Below, one piece after another: positions 35,055 to 44,332 of a stretch of 64,000 nucleotides of DNA (the stretch's first letter is position 1; each line of letters begins with the position of its first letter). Under the pieces are notes generated by a model that had not been told where the DNA came from, made no database searches, and saw only the letters and a program-made list of their open reading frames with translations. The DNA comes from Brevibacterium renqingii (lineage in GTDB: Bacteria > Actinomycetota > Actinomycetes > Actinomycetales > Brevibacteriaceae): NCBI RefSeq assembly GCF_017808105.1, contig NZ_JADBHF010000008.1, forward strand, positions 147,622 through 211,621. Direction: 5' to 3'. Made by a program: the position numbers and the translations under genes.

Positions 35055-36619
35055 TCCTCGCCGGTCCCCGTTGCAGGGTCCGCTGCCGATTCGGGCGTCG
35101 ATCCGCCCTTGCGCTGACCCCGCTCGGCCAATCGCTCCTGCTCGAACTCGGCTCGCACGGCGGCTTTCGCATCCATCCGCTCGTGGTAGGCGGCCTTGCG
35201 CTCCTTGCGGGTCGCCCGGGCCTCTTCCTCCAGGCGGGCATCGCTGCCACGGGAGCCGAGGAGTTCGGCACCGCCGACAGTGGTGGGGTCCCAGTCGAAG
35301 ACGACTCCGTCCTCGCCGCCGACGACGATCGTGTCCCCCGGCTTGGCTCCGGCCTTGAACAACGCATCTTCGACGCCGAGGTGTTCGAGTCGGTCAGCCA
35401 GATAGCCGACGGCTTCGTCGTTGCCGAAGTCCGTCTGCTGCACCCACCTGCGCGGCTTGTCCCCGAGCACTCGGAACAGGGGCCCTTCCGAATCACGGTC
35501 GGCGATGATCTCGAACCCACGATCGTCGACGGCTTTCGGGCGGATGACAACGCGCTGCGGGGTGGCTTCGATCTGCTCACGGCGCTCGCGTTCGGCCAGC
35601 ACCAGTTCAGCCATCGCGAAGGACAGTTCGCGCAGCCCCGCATGGCTGACGGCGGAGATCTCGAACACGCGGTAGCCGGCGGCTTCAAGATCGGGACGGA
35701 CGATGTCGGCGAGGTCCCGACCGTCGGGGATGTCGACCTTGTTCAGTGCCACGAGCTTCGGGCGTTCGGACAGCGGCAGCAGACCGCTGCCGTCGTCGAG
35801 GTCGACGGCATAGGCCGCGAGCTCGGATTCGATGATCGCCAGGTCGGAGACCGGGTCGCGGCCGGGCTCCCAGGTCGCCATGTCGATGACGTGGACGAGG
35901 CCGGCGCAGCGTTCGACGTGGCGAAGGAACTCCAGACCCAGACCCTTGCCTTCGGAGGCTCCCGGAATGAGGCCGGGAACGTCGGCGACGGTGTAGCGCG
36001 TATCTCCTGCCTGGACGACGCCGAGGTTGGGCACGAGCGTGGTGAATGGGTAGTCGGCGATCTTCGGCTTCGCCGCGGACAGCGCCGCGATGAGGCTCGA
36101 CTTCCCCGCGGAGGGATAGCCGACGAGGGCGATGTCGGCGATCGTCTTGAGTTCGAGGACGAGGCTGAGGGTCTCACCGGGTTCGCCCAGCAGCGCGAAG
36201 CCCGGGGCCTTGCGCTTCGTCGAGGCCAGGGCGGCATTGCCGAGTCCCCCGCGGCCGCCGGCGGCCGCGGTGAATTCGGTGCCGTCGTCGACGAGGTCGG
36301 CGAGGACGTCCCCAGCGGTGTTCTTGACCACTGTTCCCTCAGGCACGGCGATGACGAGGTTCTGTCCGTCGGCGCCGTGCCGCAGGTCGCCCCTGCCGAT
36401 TCCGCCGCCGTCGGCCCGCAGATGTGGGCGGTGGTGCAGCGGCAGGAGCGTCGTGGTCTGGCGGTCGACTCGGAAGACGATATTGCCGCCGTTGCCTCCG
36501 TCGGCACCGTCGGGGCCGCCGAGAGGTTTGAACTTCTCGCGCCTGATCGAGGCGCAACCGTTCCCACCGTCGCCGGCGGCGAGGTGAACGGTGACACGAT
36601 CTACGAACTCGGTGGCCAT
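35051..36619 (-). CDS. obgE: GTPase ObgE/CgtA
   Basis: Essential ribosome-associated GTPase of 522 residues. Residues 1-160 are the glycine-rich Obg domain ([26 protein letters not shown]). The G domain spans about 161-335, with P-loop GYPSAGKSS (168-175), DVPGLIPGA and NKVDIP. The OCT domain spans about 350-430. A charged tail of about 50 residues ([20 protein letters not shown]) ends the protein. AAGGAC five bases upstream marks the start. It acts in large-subunit assembly and stringent control, and begins the obgE-proB-proA segment after a hairpin. Confidence 0.97.
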   Translation of the reverse strand: MATEFVDRVTVHLAAGDGGNGCASIRREKFKPLGGPDGADGGNGGNIVFRVDRQTTTLLPLHHRPHLRADGGGIGRGDLRHGADGQNLVIAVPEGTVVKNTAGDVLADLVDDGTEFTAAAGGRGGLGNAALASTKRKAPGFALLGEPGETLSLVLELKTIADIALVGYPSAGKSSLIAALSAAKPKIADYPFTTLVPNLGVVQAGDTRYTVADVPGLIPGASEGKGLGLEFLRHVERCAGLVHVIDMATWEPGRDPVSDLAIIESELAAYAVDLDDGSGLLPLSERPKLVALNKVDIPDGRDLADIVRPDLEAAGYRVFEISAVSHAGLRELSFAMAELVLAERERREQIEATPQRVVIRPKAVDDRGFEIIADRDSEGPLFRVLGDKPRRWVQQTDFGNDEAVGYLADRLEHLGVEDALFKAGAKPGDTIVVGGEDGVVFDWDPTTVGGAELLGSRGSDARLEEEARATRKERKAAYHERMDAKAAVRAEFEQERLAERGQRKGGSTPESAADPATGTGEE

Positions 36620-36635
36620 AATGTCCTTATATCAG

Positions 36636-36668
36636 ATGAAGGGTGAGTCGTGGCGACTCACCCTTCAT
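36636..36668 (-). terminator. Hairpin between rpmA and obgE
   Basis: A perfect 15-bp stem, ATGAAGGGTGAGTCG (36636-36650) with CGACTCACCCTTCAT (36654-36668), and a 3-nt loop. It lies 52 bp after rpmA and 17 bp before obgE. No U-run follows on the minus strand, so it may terminate only part of transcription or stabilise the ribosomal-protein mRNA. Confidence 0.55.
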
Positions 36669-36720
36669 GGTCCCCGTGCGGGGAGAGATCATATTGGAAT
36701 CGGATCGGATCCGGGGAGGA

Positions 36721-36972
36721 TCAGGCTCCGACGATGTTGACGATCTTGCGACCGTTGCGGGTGCCGAACTCCACGGCGCCTGCGCTCAGAGCGAAGAGGG
36801 TATCGTCTCCTCCACGGCCGACGTTGGCTCCGGGATGGAACTTGGTTCCGCGCTGACGAACGATGATTTCGCCGGCCTTGACGACCTGACCGCCGAAGCG
36901 CTTGACGCCGAGGTACTGTGGGTTCGAGTCGCGACCGTTGCGGGTCGAGCTGACTCCCTTTTTGCTTGCCAT
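36721..36972 (-). CDS. rpmA: 50S ribosomal protein L27
   Basis: Large-subunit protein of 83 residues located near the peptidyl-transferase centre. The N-terminus [17 protein letters not shown] and GNVG-like [14 protein letters not shown] are standard L27 features. It has the direct start MASKKG, with no cleavable leader of the Firmicutes type. It follows rplU by 15 bp. Confidence 0.97.
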   Translation of the reverse strand: MASKKGVSSTRNGRDSNPQYLGVKRFGGQVVKAGEIIVRQRGTKFHPGANVGRGGDDTLFALSAGAVEFGTRNGRKIVNIVGA

Positions 36973-36987
36973 GTGAGAAGTCTCCTC

Positions 36988-37296
36988 TTACTTGATGTTC
37001 GTGATCTTCAGACGGGTGAGGTCCTGGCGGTGGCCCTGACGCTTCTTGTACCCGGTCTTGTTCTTGTACTTCTGGATCACGATCTTTGGACCGCGGAGCT
37101 CGCCTGCGACCTCGGCGCTGACCGAGACCTTCGACAGAGCGTCGGCGTCGGTCGTGACCGTCTCACCGTCGACAAGAAGCACGGCCTCGAGTTCGACGCT
37201 GTCCCCAGCCTTCGCCTTCATTCGGTTGACTGTGATGATGTCGCCGACGCTCACCTTTTCCTGGTGGCCTCCGGCGCGGACGATGGCATAGACCAT
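36988..37296 (-). CDS. rplU: 50S ribosomal protein L21
   Basis: Large-subunit protein of 102 residues that binds 23S r[38 protein letters not shown] and the C-terminal LTRLKITNI are conserved L21 elements. It is first in the rplU-rpmA unit, with a leader of about 120 nt from a candidate promoter at 37425-37454. Confidence 0.97.
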   Translation of the reverse strand: MVYAIVRAGGHQEKVSVGDIITVNRMKAKAGDSVELEAVLLVDGETVTTDADALSKVSVSAEVAGELRGPKIVIQKYKNKTGYKKRQGHRQDLTRLKITNIK

Positions 37297-37424
37297 GGTC
37301 GAACCCTCTTTCTGCTAATACACAAACGAACGGCGGTTATCCCTTGGCTGCCTCGAAGTCTCCTCCGCAGGCCTCCCATTGAGAGGAATCTCCAGCCGTG
37401 GCGCGTCACGCGCACCGACGATCA

Positions 37425-37454
37425 ATTCTAATCGAACCTCCAGGGCATCGGCAA
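37425..37454 (-). promoter_or_regulatory. Candidate promoter for rplU-rpmA
   Basis: Read leftward: -35 TTGCCG (37449-37454), an 18-bp spacer and -10 TAGAAT (37425-37430). It lies about 130 bp before the rplU start. The 240-bp gap 37297-37536 holds this and no other evident feature. Confidence 0.45.
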
Positions 37455-37536
37455 ACCCGATGAGCCGCCGCCTCGCTCCCGTCCGCGGAACTGTGAGGCA
37501 TCTCTCCTCCCCGGCGGTGAAGCCGGGACGGCATCT

Positions 37537-37851
37537 TCACTCTCGCGCTTCGGCGATGCGCTCGTGCCGGCGGATCACCTCGGCGACGATGAAGGCGAGG
37601 AACTTCTCGGCGAATTCGGGATCGAGATGGGACTCCTCGGCCAGCACACGCAGGCGCGCGACCTGTCGGGCCTCGCGCGACTCGTCGGCCGGCGGCAGCC
37701 CATGATCGGCCTTGAGCTCGCCGACGCGCTCGGTGAGTTTGAACCGCTCGGCCAGGAGGTGGACGAGGGAGGCGTCGATGTTGTCGATGCTGTCGCGCAG
37801 CTGCACCAGTCGCTCCTGGGCGCGTGTCTTTCCGTCTCTGTTCTGCTCCAC
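37537..37851 (-). CDS. Chorismate mutase, AroQ type
   Basis: Small all-helical enzyme of 104 residues that rearranges chorismate to prephenate for phenylalanine and tyrosine synthesis. QLRDSIDNIDASLVHLLAERFKLTERVG carries the conserved Arg-Asp-Ile-Asp pattern of helix 1 (quoted in part), with LKADHGLPPADESREARQ after it. The GTG start has no strong ribosome site. Length and helices fit the free-standing actinobacterial mutase that works with DAHP synthase; no shikimate gene is adjacent. Confidence 0.88.
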   Translation of the reverse strand: MEQNRDGKTRAQERLVQLRDSIDNIDASLVHLLAERFKLTERVGELKADHGLPPADESREARQVARLRVLAEESHLDPEFAEKFLAFIVAEVIRRHERIAEARE

Positions 37852-37878
37852 GGCACCAGTCTAACGATGCGCCGACAC

Positions 37879-37916
37879 GGCAGTGCGCCGCGTCTCACGG
37901 ATCGCGGCGCACTGCC
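37879..37916. terminator. 14-bp hairpin after the AGCS symporter gene
   Basis: A perfect stem, GGCAGTGCGCCGCG (37879-37892) with CGCGGCGCACTGCC (37903-37916), and a 10-nt loop, 20 bp beyond the symporter stop in its direction of transcription. Confidence 0.65.
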
Positions 37917-37936
37917 CCGCAGCGTCAGGGGCTCGC

Positions 37937-39466
37937 TCAGGCGGGCTCGTCGACGGGCACGGCGTCCCTGGTCTCAGGATCCGTGAGCGTACCGGCTCTG
38001 CGGTCGGCCAGATACTTCTTCATCTCCTTCTTCACCACCGGCATGAGCAGGTAGAGGCCGAGGATGTTGATGAAGGCGCACATGAACAGTGCGGCGTCGG
38101 CGAATTCGACGACCTTGGAGAAGGTGGCCACACAGCCGATCACGACGAAGATGCACACGAGGGCACGGAACACGGTGACGCTCGCCTTCGCATTTCCGAA
38201 CAGGAAGCTCCAGGCCTGCTCACCGTAGTAGGCCCAGGTGATGAGGGTGGAGAAGGCGAAGAGCGCAACGGCGATGGCCAGCAGCACCGGATACCAGGAG
38301 GCGACGGTGGAGAAGGCGTCCGAGGTCAGTGCCACTCCCCCGATCTCACCGGCGCCGAGGTCCTCACGATAGGAGGCCTGGTTGGCCACGATGATCGTCA
38401 GCGCCGTCATGGTGCAGACGATGACCGTGTCAATGAAGGGCTCGAGCAGAGCGACGAAGCCTTCGGAGATCGGGCGACGTGTCTTGACCGCCGAGTGGGC
38501 GATCGGCGCCGATCCGATGCCGGCCTCGTTGGAGAAGGCCGAACGCTGGAACCCGATGATCATGACTCCGACGACGCCGCCGGCGATCCCCTGCGGATTG
38601 AACGCACCCGCGAAGATCTCGCCGATCGCGTGCGGGATGTTCGAGAAGTTGAGTCCGAGCACGAGGAGGCAGGAGACGACGTAGAAGATCGCCATCCCGG
38701 GCACGAGCTTGTCGGTGACCTTCGCGATGGAGCGGATGCCGCCGAGGATCACCAGTGCGACGAGGGCGGCGAACACGATTCCGAAGGCGAGAGAGGCGAA
38801 GGGCCCGGCGAGGAAGCCGTCATCCCCGCCGGTGGCGGTGCGCACCTGGGCGAAGGTCTGGTTGGCCTGGAACATCCCACCGCCGACGACGCCGAAGATG
38901 AGGATGGCGATCGCGAACAGTCCCGTCAGCGTCGCTGCCACGGGCCTGCTGAAGCGCCGGAATGCGACAGGGAGGTACTTGAACGGTCCGCCGTGGACTA
39001 CTCCGTTCTCGTCGATCTCGCGGTACTTCACTCCGAGGGTGCATTCGACGAACTTCGTGCACATGCCGAGCAGGCCGGCGACGATCATCCAGAAGGTCGC
39101 GCCGGGACCGCCGAGGGCGATGGCCACGCCGACGCCCGCGATATTGCCGAGGCCGACGGTTCCCGACAGGGCCGACGCCAGCGCCTGGAAGTGGGTGACT
39201 TCTCCCGGGTCGTCCTGCGAGGAGAATTTCCCCCGGACGATCTCGAGCGCGAGCTTGGCTCCGCGGGCTTGGATGAATCCGAAATACACGGTGAAGGCCA
39301 GGGCCGCGAAGATCAGCCACAGGACGACGAACGGAAAGGAGATCTCGCCGATGGTGATCGGGAAGAAGATGATGTTGCCGAACCACGTCGCGATCGGATC
39401 GAACCAGGAGTTGATGGCATCGTCGACCGGAGACACCGGTTCTGCAGAGAGTTGAATGTTGTTCAT
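37937..39466 (-). CDS. Alanine/sodium symporter, AGCS family
   Basis: Integral membrane protein of 509 residues with about 11 hydrophobic segments. Family signatures include GTVGLGNIAGVGVAIALGGPGATFWM and RSAFSNEAGIGSAPIAHSA (quoted in part), the substrate and sodium-binding region of AlsT/DagA-type carriers. It imports alanine or glycine with sodium. The ATG at 39466 is preferred over a GTG six bases earlier because of a GAG-rich site upstream. It is flanked by its own terminator, so it is probably monocistronic. Confidence 0.92.
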   Translation of the reverse strand: MNNIQLSAEPVSPVDDAINSWFDPIATWFGNIIFFPITIGEISFPFVVLWLIFAALAFTVYFGFIQARGAKLALEIVRGKFSSQDDPGEVTHFQALASALSGTVGLGNIAGVGVAIALGGPGATFWMIVAGLLGMCTKFVECTLGVKYREIDENGVVHGGPFKYLPVAFRRFSRPVAATLTGLFAIAILIFGVVGGGMFQANQTFAQVRTATGGDDGFLAGPFASLAFGIVFAALVALVILGGIRSIAKVTDKLVPGMAIFYVVSCLLVLGLNFSNIPHAIGEIFAGAFNPQGIAGGVVGVMIIGFQRSAFSNEAGIGSAPIAHSAVKTRRPISEGFVALLEPFIDTVIVCTMTALTIIVANQASYREDLGAGEIGGVALTSDAFSTVASWYPVLLAIAVALFAFSTLITWAYYGEQAWSFLFGNAKASVTVFRALVCIFVVIGCVATFSKVVEFADAALFMCAFINILGLYLLMPVVKKEMKKYLADRRAGTLTDPETRDAVPVDEPA

Positions 39467-39608
39467 GGTCACTCAAGATCCCTAAGACGTACGTCACATA
39501 CAAGGCTTCGGTCCGGGGAGGTGCGTTCATTTATCAAACCGTTATCCAACGGGGGCCGCCACGGTCGTTCTGAGACCCGCGTCTCATTCTGTGACCTAGA
39601 CTGGAGGC

Positions 39609-40904
39609 ATGACTGAGAATCCCCAGCAACACGGACGACGCCCCCACCAGCCCCCGAATCGCGGGTCCCTCCCGATGGGCGACCCGACTCCGCACTACCA
39701 GGACGGACACACTCAGCCGGCCTCGTATCCGGGTGCCGAGCCCGTGACGAATCCCAACGGCCATTACGGGTCTCAGGGTTCTCAGGCCGGCTCCTCGGGT
39801 TCTCCCGAATCTCCGGTGGCGTATGGGCCTCCCGGCGGTGCACAGGCGAACACCGGCGGACCGCAGACGCGTGGCGGCGTGCCCGGTCCCGCGGCATCGC
39901 AGACGCCCGGCGGAGGCCGGAGCCGGCGTTCGGCTCAGCCCTCCCCCGCCTCGCCGCCGGGTCCCGGAGATGCTCGTCCCACACGCATCGTCTCCCCGGA
40001 CGGCGAGCGTGTGCGGGAACGATCTGCCGGCGGCGTCTCAGGCTATTTCGCGATCGTCGGAGCCGTCGCCGTGCTCCTGCTGGCACTGCTCCTCGGTGTC
40101 GTCGGCTTCGTCCTGACCTTCGCCCAGACCGTGATCGGCGTCGTCCTGATCATCTTCGGCATCCTCTGCTTCATCGCCTCGATGTTCCTCTTCAAGGGCT
40201 GCACCTCAGTGGCGCCCGGACATGCCGTCGTCCTCCAGCTCTACGGCAAATACGTCGGCACCGTCCGGCAGTCGGGTCTGCGCTTCGTCAACCCCTTCTA
40301 TACGAAGGACCAGGTTTCGACCCACATCCGCAATCATGAGACATCGACGCTGAAGGTCAACGATCTCGACGGCAACCCGATCGAGATCGGCGCCGTCGTC
40401 GTCTGGCAGGTCAAGGACACCGCTCAGGCGATGTTCGAGGTCGACGACTTCGAGGAGTTCGTCGCCATCCAGGCCGAGACCGCTGTCAGACACATCGCGA
40501 ATTCCTATGCCTACGATTCCTCCGATCCCCGTCGGATGTCCCTGCGTGACAATGCCGACGAGATCACTTCGAAACTCTCCGACGAGGTCGCCGCCCGGGT
40601 GATGGCCGCAGGTGTGACGATCATCGAATCCCGCATCACACAGTTGGCCTATGCTCCGGAGATCGCTCGGGCCATGCTGCAGCGTCAGCAGGCGACTGCC
40701 GTCGTCGCCGCACGCCAGCTCATCGTCGAAGGTGCCGTGGGAATGGTCGAGACCGCTATCGAGCAGATCGAGGGACGGCAGATCGTCAGGCTCGGGCAGG
40801 CCGAGCGCAGCGATCTCGTGTCGAACCTCATGATCGTCCTCTGCGGAGATCAGGCGGCCCAGCCGACGATCAGCACCACCCGCAATCAGCAGTCGGAGGG
40901 CTGA
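39609..40904 (+). CDS. SPFH/Band 7 domain membrane protein
   Basis: Protein of 431 residues. Residues 1-140 are a disordered Pro/Gly/Gln/Ser-rich cytoplasmic segment. Two hydrophobic helices follow (about 147-169 and 174-196). An SPFH domain occupies about 200-400, with KDQVSTHIRNHETSTLKVNDLDGNPIEIGAVVVWQV and a coiled C-terminal helix (ARAMLQRQQATAVVAARQLIVEGAV), both quoted in part. SPFH proteins build flotillin-like membrane microdomains or regulate membrane proteases. A strong hairpin follows the gene at 40947-40985. Confidence 0.88.
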   Translation: MTENPQQHGRRPHQPPNRGSLPMGDPTPHYQDGHTQPASYPGAEPVTNPNGHYGSQGSQAGSSGSPESPVAYGPPGGAQANTGGPQTRGGVPGPAASQTPGGGRSRRSAQPSPASPPGPGDARPTRIVSPDGERVRERSAGGVSGYFAIVGAVAVLLLALLLGVVGFVLTFAQTVIGVVLIIFGILCFIASMFLFKGCTSVAPGHAVVLQLYGKYVGTVRQSGLRFVNPFYTKDQVSTHIRNHETSTLKVNDLDGNPIEIGAVVVWQVKDTAQAMFEVDDFEEFVAIQAETAVRHIANSYAYDSSDPRRMSLRDNADEITSKLSDEVAARVMAAGVTIIESRITQLAYAPEIARAMLQRQQATAVVAARQLIVEGAVGMVETAIEQIEGRQIVRLGQAERSDLVSNLMIVLCGDQAAQPTISTTRNQQSEG

Positions 40905-40946
40905 TGGCCGGCCGTGTCGCGTGCACAGGAATCGCCGGCGAGCAAT

Positions 40947-40985
40947 GAAGCGCCCCACCGACGGTCATCGTCGGTGGGGCGCTTC
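40947..40985. terminator. Bidirectional hairpin between SPFH gene and rne
   Basis: A perfect 16-bp stem, GAAGCGCCCCACCGAC (40947-40962) with GTCGGTGGGGCGCTTC (40970-40985), and a 7-nt loop, placed between convergent genes. TTC ends both arms. Confidence 0.7.
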
Positions 40986-41028
40986 GCTATGCGCCGCGCG
41001 GTGGCGGAGAGCACCGCTGAGGCTGACC

Positions 41029-44000
41029 TCAGTCCTCGCCGATGATGACGAAGGAACTCGGCAGCTGATCCTGCTGCGGTTCGGACGTCTTCCGCTTCGG
41101 TGCCGCGGTCGGCTTCTTCGCGGCGCGCTCGACCGGAGCCGCCTCAGCCACCTTCGTCTCGGTCTCTGCACCGATCATCAGCGGCAGATCCTTCGGCTCT
41201 TCGTCGGCAGGCTTGCTTTTCGCGGTCGGCTTGTCTTCGTGGGCAGACCTGCGCTTCGCAGCCGAGCCGTCCTCAGCGGCGGACTTCGTTTCCCTGTGCG
41301 CCCTGTTCTCGGATTCCTTCTCGTCGGTCGACTGTGCTGAGTCGGACGACGCGGTCTCGGACTGCGCCGACCGGGAATTCGAGCGACGCCGCCCGCTGCG
41401 AGAACGTGAGCGGCCCTTGCCGCCCTCATCGCCTTCGGACCTCGACTCCGCATGGGAGGCCCCGACGGCCTTCTCGTCCGCGGAGTCCGAATCGCTCTGC
41501 TTCATGGTGGCTTTGGCGATCGCCGCGACAGCCGAACGGGAGGCGTCCGAGGACACGGACTCCTCGTGCGAGTCCGAGTCGTTCTGCTTCGCCTTCGAAC
41601 CGGAGTCTCCGCGACGCTTCCGGTCGCGACGGTGGTCGCCGTTGGACGACCGGCTGCCGCGGTGGGACTTCGATCCGTCCTCTTCGGAGCCCGGCAGCAG
41701 CAGCCCGCGACCGCTGAGGTCCACGCCGGCGCTGACCATCGATTCGGCCAGGCCGGTGCCGATGCGCTTGCGGGTCATCTGGACGAGGCCCAGGGAGGTC
41801 ACCTCGGCGACCTGATGCTTCGTCCGGTCGCGTCCGAGGCATTCGACGAGGCGCCGCACCACGAGATCACGGTTGGACTCGAGCACCATGTCGATGAAGT
41901 CGACCACGATGATGCCGCCGATGTCACGCAGTCGCAGCTGGCGGATGACTTCTTCAGCCGCTTCGAGGTTGTTGCGGGTGACCGTCTCCTCGAGGTTGCC
42001 TCCCGAGCCGGTGAACTTGCCGGTGTTGACGTCCACGACCGTCATCGCCTCAGTGCGGTCGATGACGAGCGAACCGCCCGAGGGCAGACTCACCGTGCGC
42101 TGCAGCGCTTTCTGGATCTGCTCTTCGATCCGGTAGTGGTCGAAGATGCCCTCGTCCTCTGTGTAGCTGTGGACGCGATCGAGAAGGTCCGGTGCCACGG
42201 ATTCGACGTACTCGTGGATGGTGTTCCAGGCTCCGTCGCCGTCGATGACGAGCGAGTTGAAGTCTTCGTTGAAGACATCCCGGATGATGCGCACGATCAT
42301 GTCCGGTTCGCTGTAGAGCAGCTGCGGGGCCAGCACCTTCGTCGACTTCGACTTCTTCTCGATCGTCTCCCAGCGCTTGGCCAGCCGTTCGACGTCGCGT
42401 CCGAGGTCGGTGTCGGTGGCACCTTCGGCCGCGGTTCGCACGATGACTCCGTTGGAATCGCCGACGAGCTCTTTGAGCAGCTTCTTCAGCCGTGCTCGCT
42501 CGTTGTCCGGGAGCTTGCGGGAGATTCCGGTCATCGAATTGCCGGGCACGTAGACGAGGAATCTGCCGGGCAGGGAGATCTGGCTTGTCAGACGCGCGCC
42601 CTTGTGACCGATGGGGTCCTTCGTGACCTGGACGAGCACGGAGTCACCGGGGCTCAGAGCGGTTTCGATGCGCCGGGCCTTGCCGTCCATGCCGAGGGCG
42701 TCCCAGTTGACCTCACCAGCGTAGAGCACGGCGTTGCGGCCCTTGCCGATGTCGATGAAGGCCGCTTCCATGCTCGGAAGCACGTTCTGGACCTTGCCCA
42801 GATAGACGTTGCCGATGAGCGAGGCCTGCTGGCGGTTCTCCTTGAGGTAGTGTTCGACCGCGATTCCGTCCTCGACGACGACGAGCTGTGTCTGGTCACC
42901 GCTTTCGCGAACGAGCATCGTGCGCTCGACGGACTCCCGGCGGGCGAGGAACTCCGCCTCGGTGATGATCGGGCGGCGACGTCCGGCCTCGCGTCCTTCC
43001 TTGCGACGCTGCCGCTTCGCCTCGAGACGAGTCGACCCCTTGAGGGAGGTCACTTCGTCGCGTTCGGTGCCGCGCGTCCGGGAGCGACGCCGACGACGCC
43101 GGCGAGATCCGCCCTCGGAGTCATCGTCGTCATCGTCGTCATCGTGCGAGTGGTTCTCGTCGGACTTGCCGTTGTCGGATTTCGCGTTCGGATGCTGTGA
43201 GTCCGTGTCGGAGTTCTGCTTGGAACCGCGGTTGTTCGATCGCGAGCCCCGACGTGAGGAGGAGCGCGGTTCCTCGTTCCCGGAGCTCTCATCCTCCGTG
43301 CCCTCGGCGTCCTCGGTCTTCTCTTCGGAGCCGTCATCGGAGTGGTCACCGGAGTCGTCGCGAGAGCGCGACCGACGTCCGCGGCCGCCCCGGCGGCGAC
43401 GCGGACCGTTCGAGCTCTCGTCTTCGTCCTCGTCGCCTCGGCGGGAGGAGCGAGCGTCGTCATCGGAGTCCTGGGACTCGCCCCAATCGTCGCTGTCATC
43501 GTCGTCGATCTTCACTACCTCGGCGAGTTCGGCCTGGGGAACCTGGAAGATCAGACCGCCGTCATGGGGCACGGAAGGGGTCGGGCGCGGTTCCGGTGAC
43601 GACGCTGCCGCCGGGGCGGGAGCGGCGAAGGGGTTGCGAGGGTCGAAGCTCACGGGACTGGGTGCGGAGTCCGTGTCGTCCGTCTCTTCCTCGTCATCGG
43701 ATTCACTGTCCGATTCCTCGTCCTCTGAGTTCGAGCCTGCGCGGACGAACTCTTCGAAGACGAGCCCCCGGTTGGCCACAGCCTCTCGTGCCGGCTTCGG
43801 ATCCCTCCGGCGCTGCGGCGGCTCCTCCTCGTCCTCACCGTCGTCGGCTTCGCCCGTACGCAGTGATTCGGCTGCTTCGGCGATGTCGTCGAGGCGTGCA
43901 CGCACGCTGTCGTCGACATCGTCGTTCTCGCTGCCCTTGGCATTGACCGACTGCTGCAGGTCGGCCAGATCAGCGAGGATGCCTTCGGTCGGATCTGTCG

Positions 44001-44031
44001 ACTCTGTGCCGTCGTTCGACGTATCGTTCAT
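41029..44031 (-). CDS. rne: Ribonuclease E/G
   Basis: Single-strand endoribonuclease of 1000 residues that starts mRNA decay and processes rRNA and tRNA. Residues 1-365 are a disordered extension, rich in Asp, Glu and Ser with Arg blocks. An S1 domain follows at about 395-490 (LIGNVYLGKVQNVLPSMEAAF). The catalytic part has VDVNTGKFTG and VVDFIDM, carrying the two metal-binding aspartates. After about 765 comes a second Ser/Asp/Arg-rich tail ending SSFVIIGED. The ATG at 44031 is chosen for its GGGAG site; upstream in-frame codons lack one. A candidate -10 CATAAT lies at 44249-44254. Confidence 0.95.
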   Translation of the reverse strand: MNDTSNDGTESTDPTEGILADLADLQQSVNAKGSENDDVDDSVRARLDDIAEAAESLRTGEADDGEDEEEPPQRRRDPKPAREAVANRGLVFEEFVRAGSNSEDEESDSESDDEEETDDTDSAPSPVSFDPRNPFAAPAPAAASSPEPRPTPSVPHDGGLIFQVPQAELAEVVKIDDDDSDDWGESQDSDDDARSSRRGDEDEDESSNGPRRRRGGRGRRSRSRDDSGDHSDDGSEEKTEDAEGTEDESSGNEEPRSSSRRGSRSNNRGSKQNSDTDSQHPNAKSDNGKSDENHSHDDDDDDDDSEGGSRRRRRRRSRTRGTERDEVTSLKGSTRLEAKRQRRKEGREAGRRRPIITEAEFLARRESVERTMLVRESGDQTQLVVVEDGIAVEHYLKENRQQASLIGNVYLGKVQNVLPSMEAAFIDIGKGRNAVLYAGEVNWDALGMDGKARRIETALSPGDSVLVQVTKDPIGHKGARLTSQISLPGRFLVYVPGNSMTGISRKLPDNERARLKKLLKELVGDSNGVIVRTAAEGATDTDLGRDVERLAKRWETIEKKSKSTKVLAPQLLYSEPDMIVRIIRDVFNEDFNSLVIDGDGAWNTIHEYVESVAPDLLDRVHSYTEDEGIFDHYRIEEQIQKALQRTVSLPSGGSLVIDRTEAMTVVDVNTGKFTGSGGNLEETVTRNNLEAAEEVIRQLRLRDIGGIIVVDFIDMVLESNRDLVVRRLVECLGRDRTKHQVAEVTSLGLVQMTRKRIGTGLAESMVSAGVDLSGRGLLLPGSEEDGSKSHRGSRSSNGDHRRDRKRRGDSGSKAKQNDSDSHEESVSSDASRSAVAAIAKATMKQSDSDSADEKAVGASHAESRSEGDEGGKGRSRSRSGRRRSNSRSAQSETASSDSAQSTDEKESENRAHRETKSAAEDGSAAKRRSAHEDKPTAKSKPADEEPKDLPLMIGAETETKVAEAAPVERAAKKPTAAPKRKTSEPQQDQLPSSFVIIGED

Positions 44032-44332
44032 CAGTTCTCCCAGTCCGAAGACGCCGTCCACACCGTACGGATCTTCGGATCCTTGCATGGTCCGCGGTGG
44101 ACCGAAACTTGTGGATGGCACGTCCGGCTCGCGCTCGGCGCGTAGGCCTTCAGTGCTGCCTCATCTTGTTGTCGACCTGCGAGGTCATACCCTCGACTCG
44201 GTGGAGGCACTTCTCCCGCTCGGTGTGAGAACAGGTATCCGTATCGCCATTATGTCACACATGTCCCCCTCCGCCGGGGTTCCGGCGAGTTCGGGGTTTG
44301 CCGCAGGGGGTGCGGCCAGGCATTCTTGAGGG
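44032..44332 (-). promoter_or_regulatory. Leader and promoter region of rne
   Basis: No gene is evident here. Read leftward it holds a TGTGACATAAT extended -10-like element (CATAAT at 44249-44254), which would give an rne leader of about 200 nt. Long leaders are common for RNase E genes, which autoregulate through the 5' region; that is only an analogy here. The VKOR gene starts rightward at the end of the region. Confidence 0.35.

Noticed and set aside
37510..37527. CCCGGC/GCCGGG hairpin after the chorismate mutase gene
   Set aside because: Only six base pairs and no U-run; too weak to call a terminator.
42920..44329. 469-codon rightward Ser/Arg-rich frame opposite rne
   Set aside because: Antisense of the Asp/Glu/Ser-rich N-terminal arm of RNase E; there is no ribosome site and no conserved segment.
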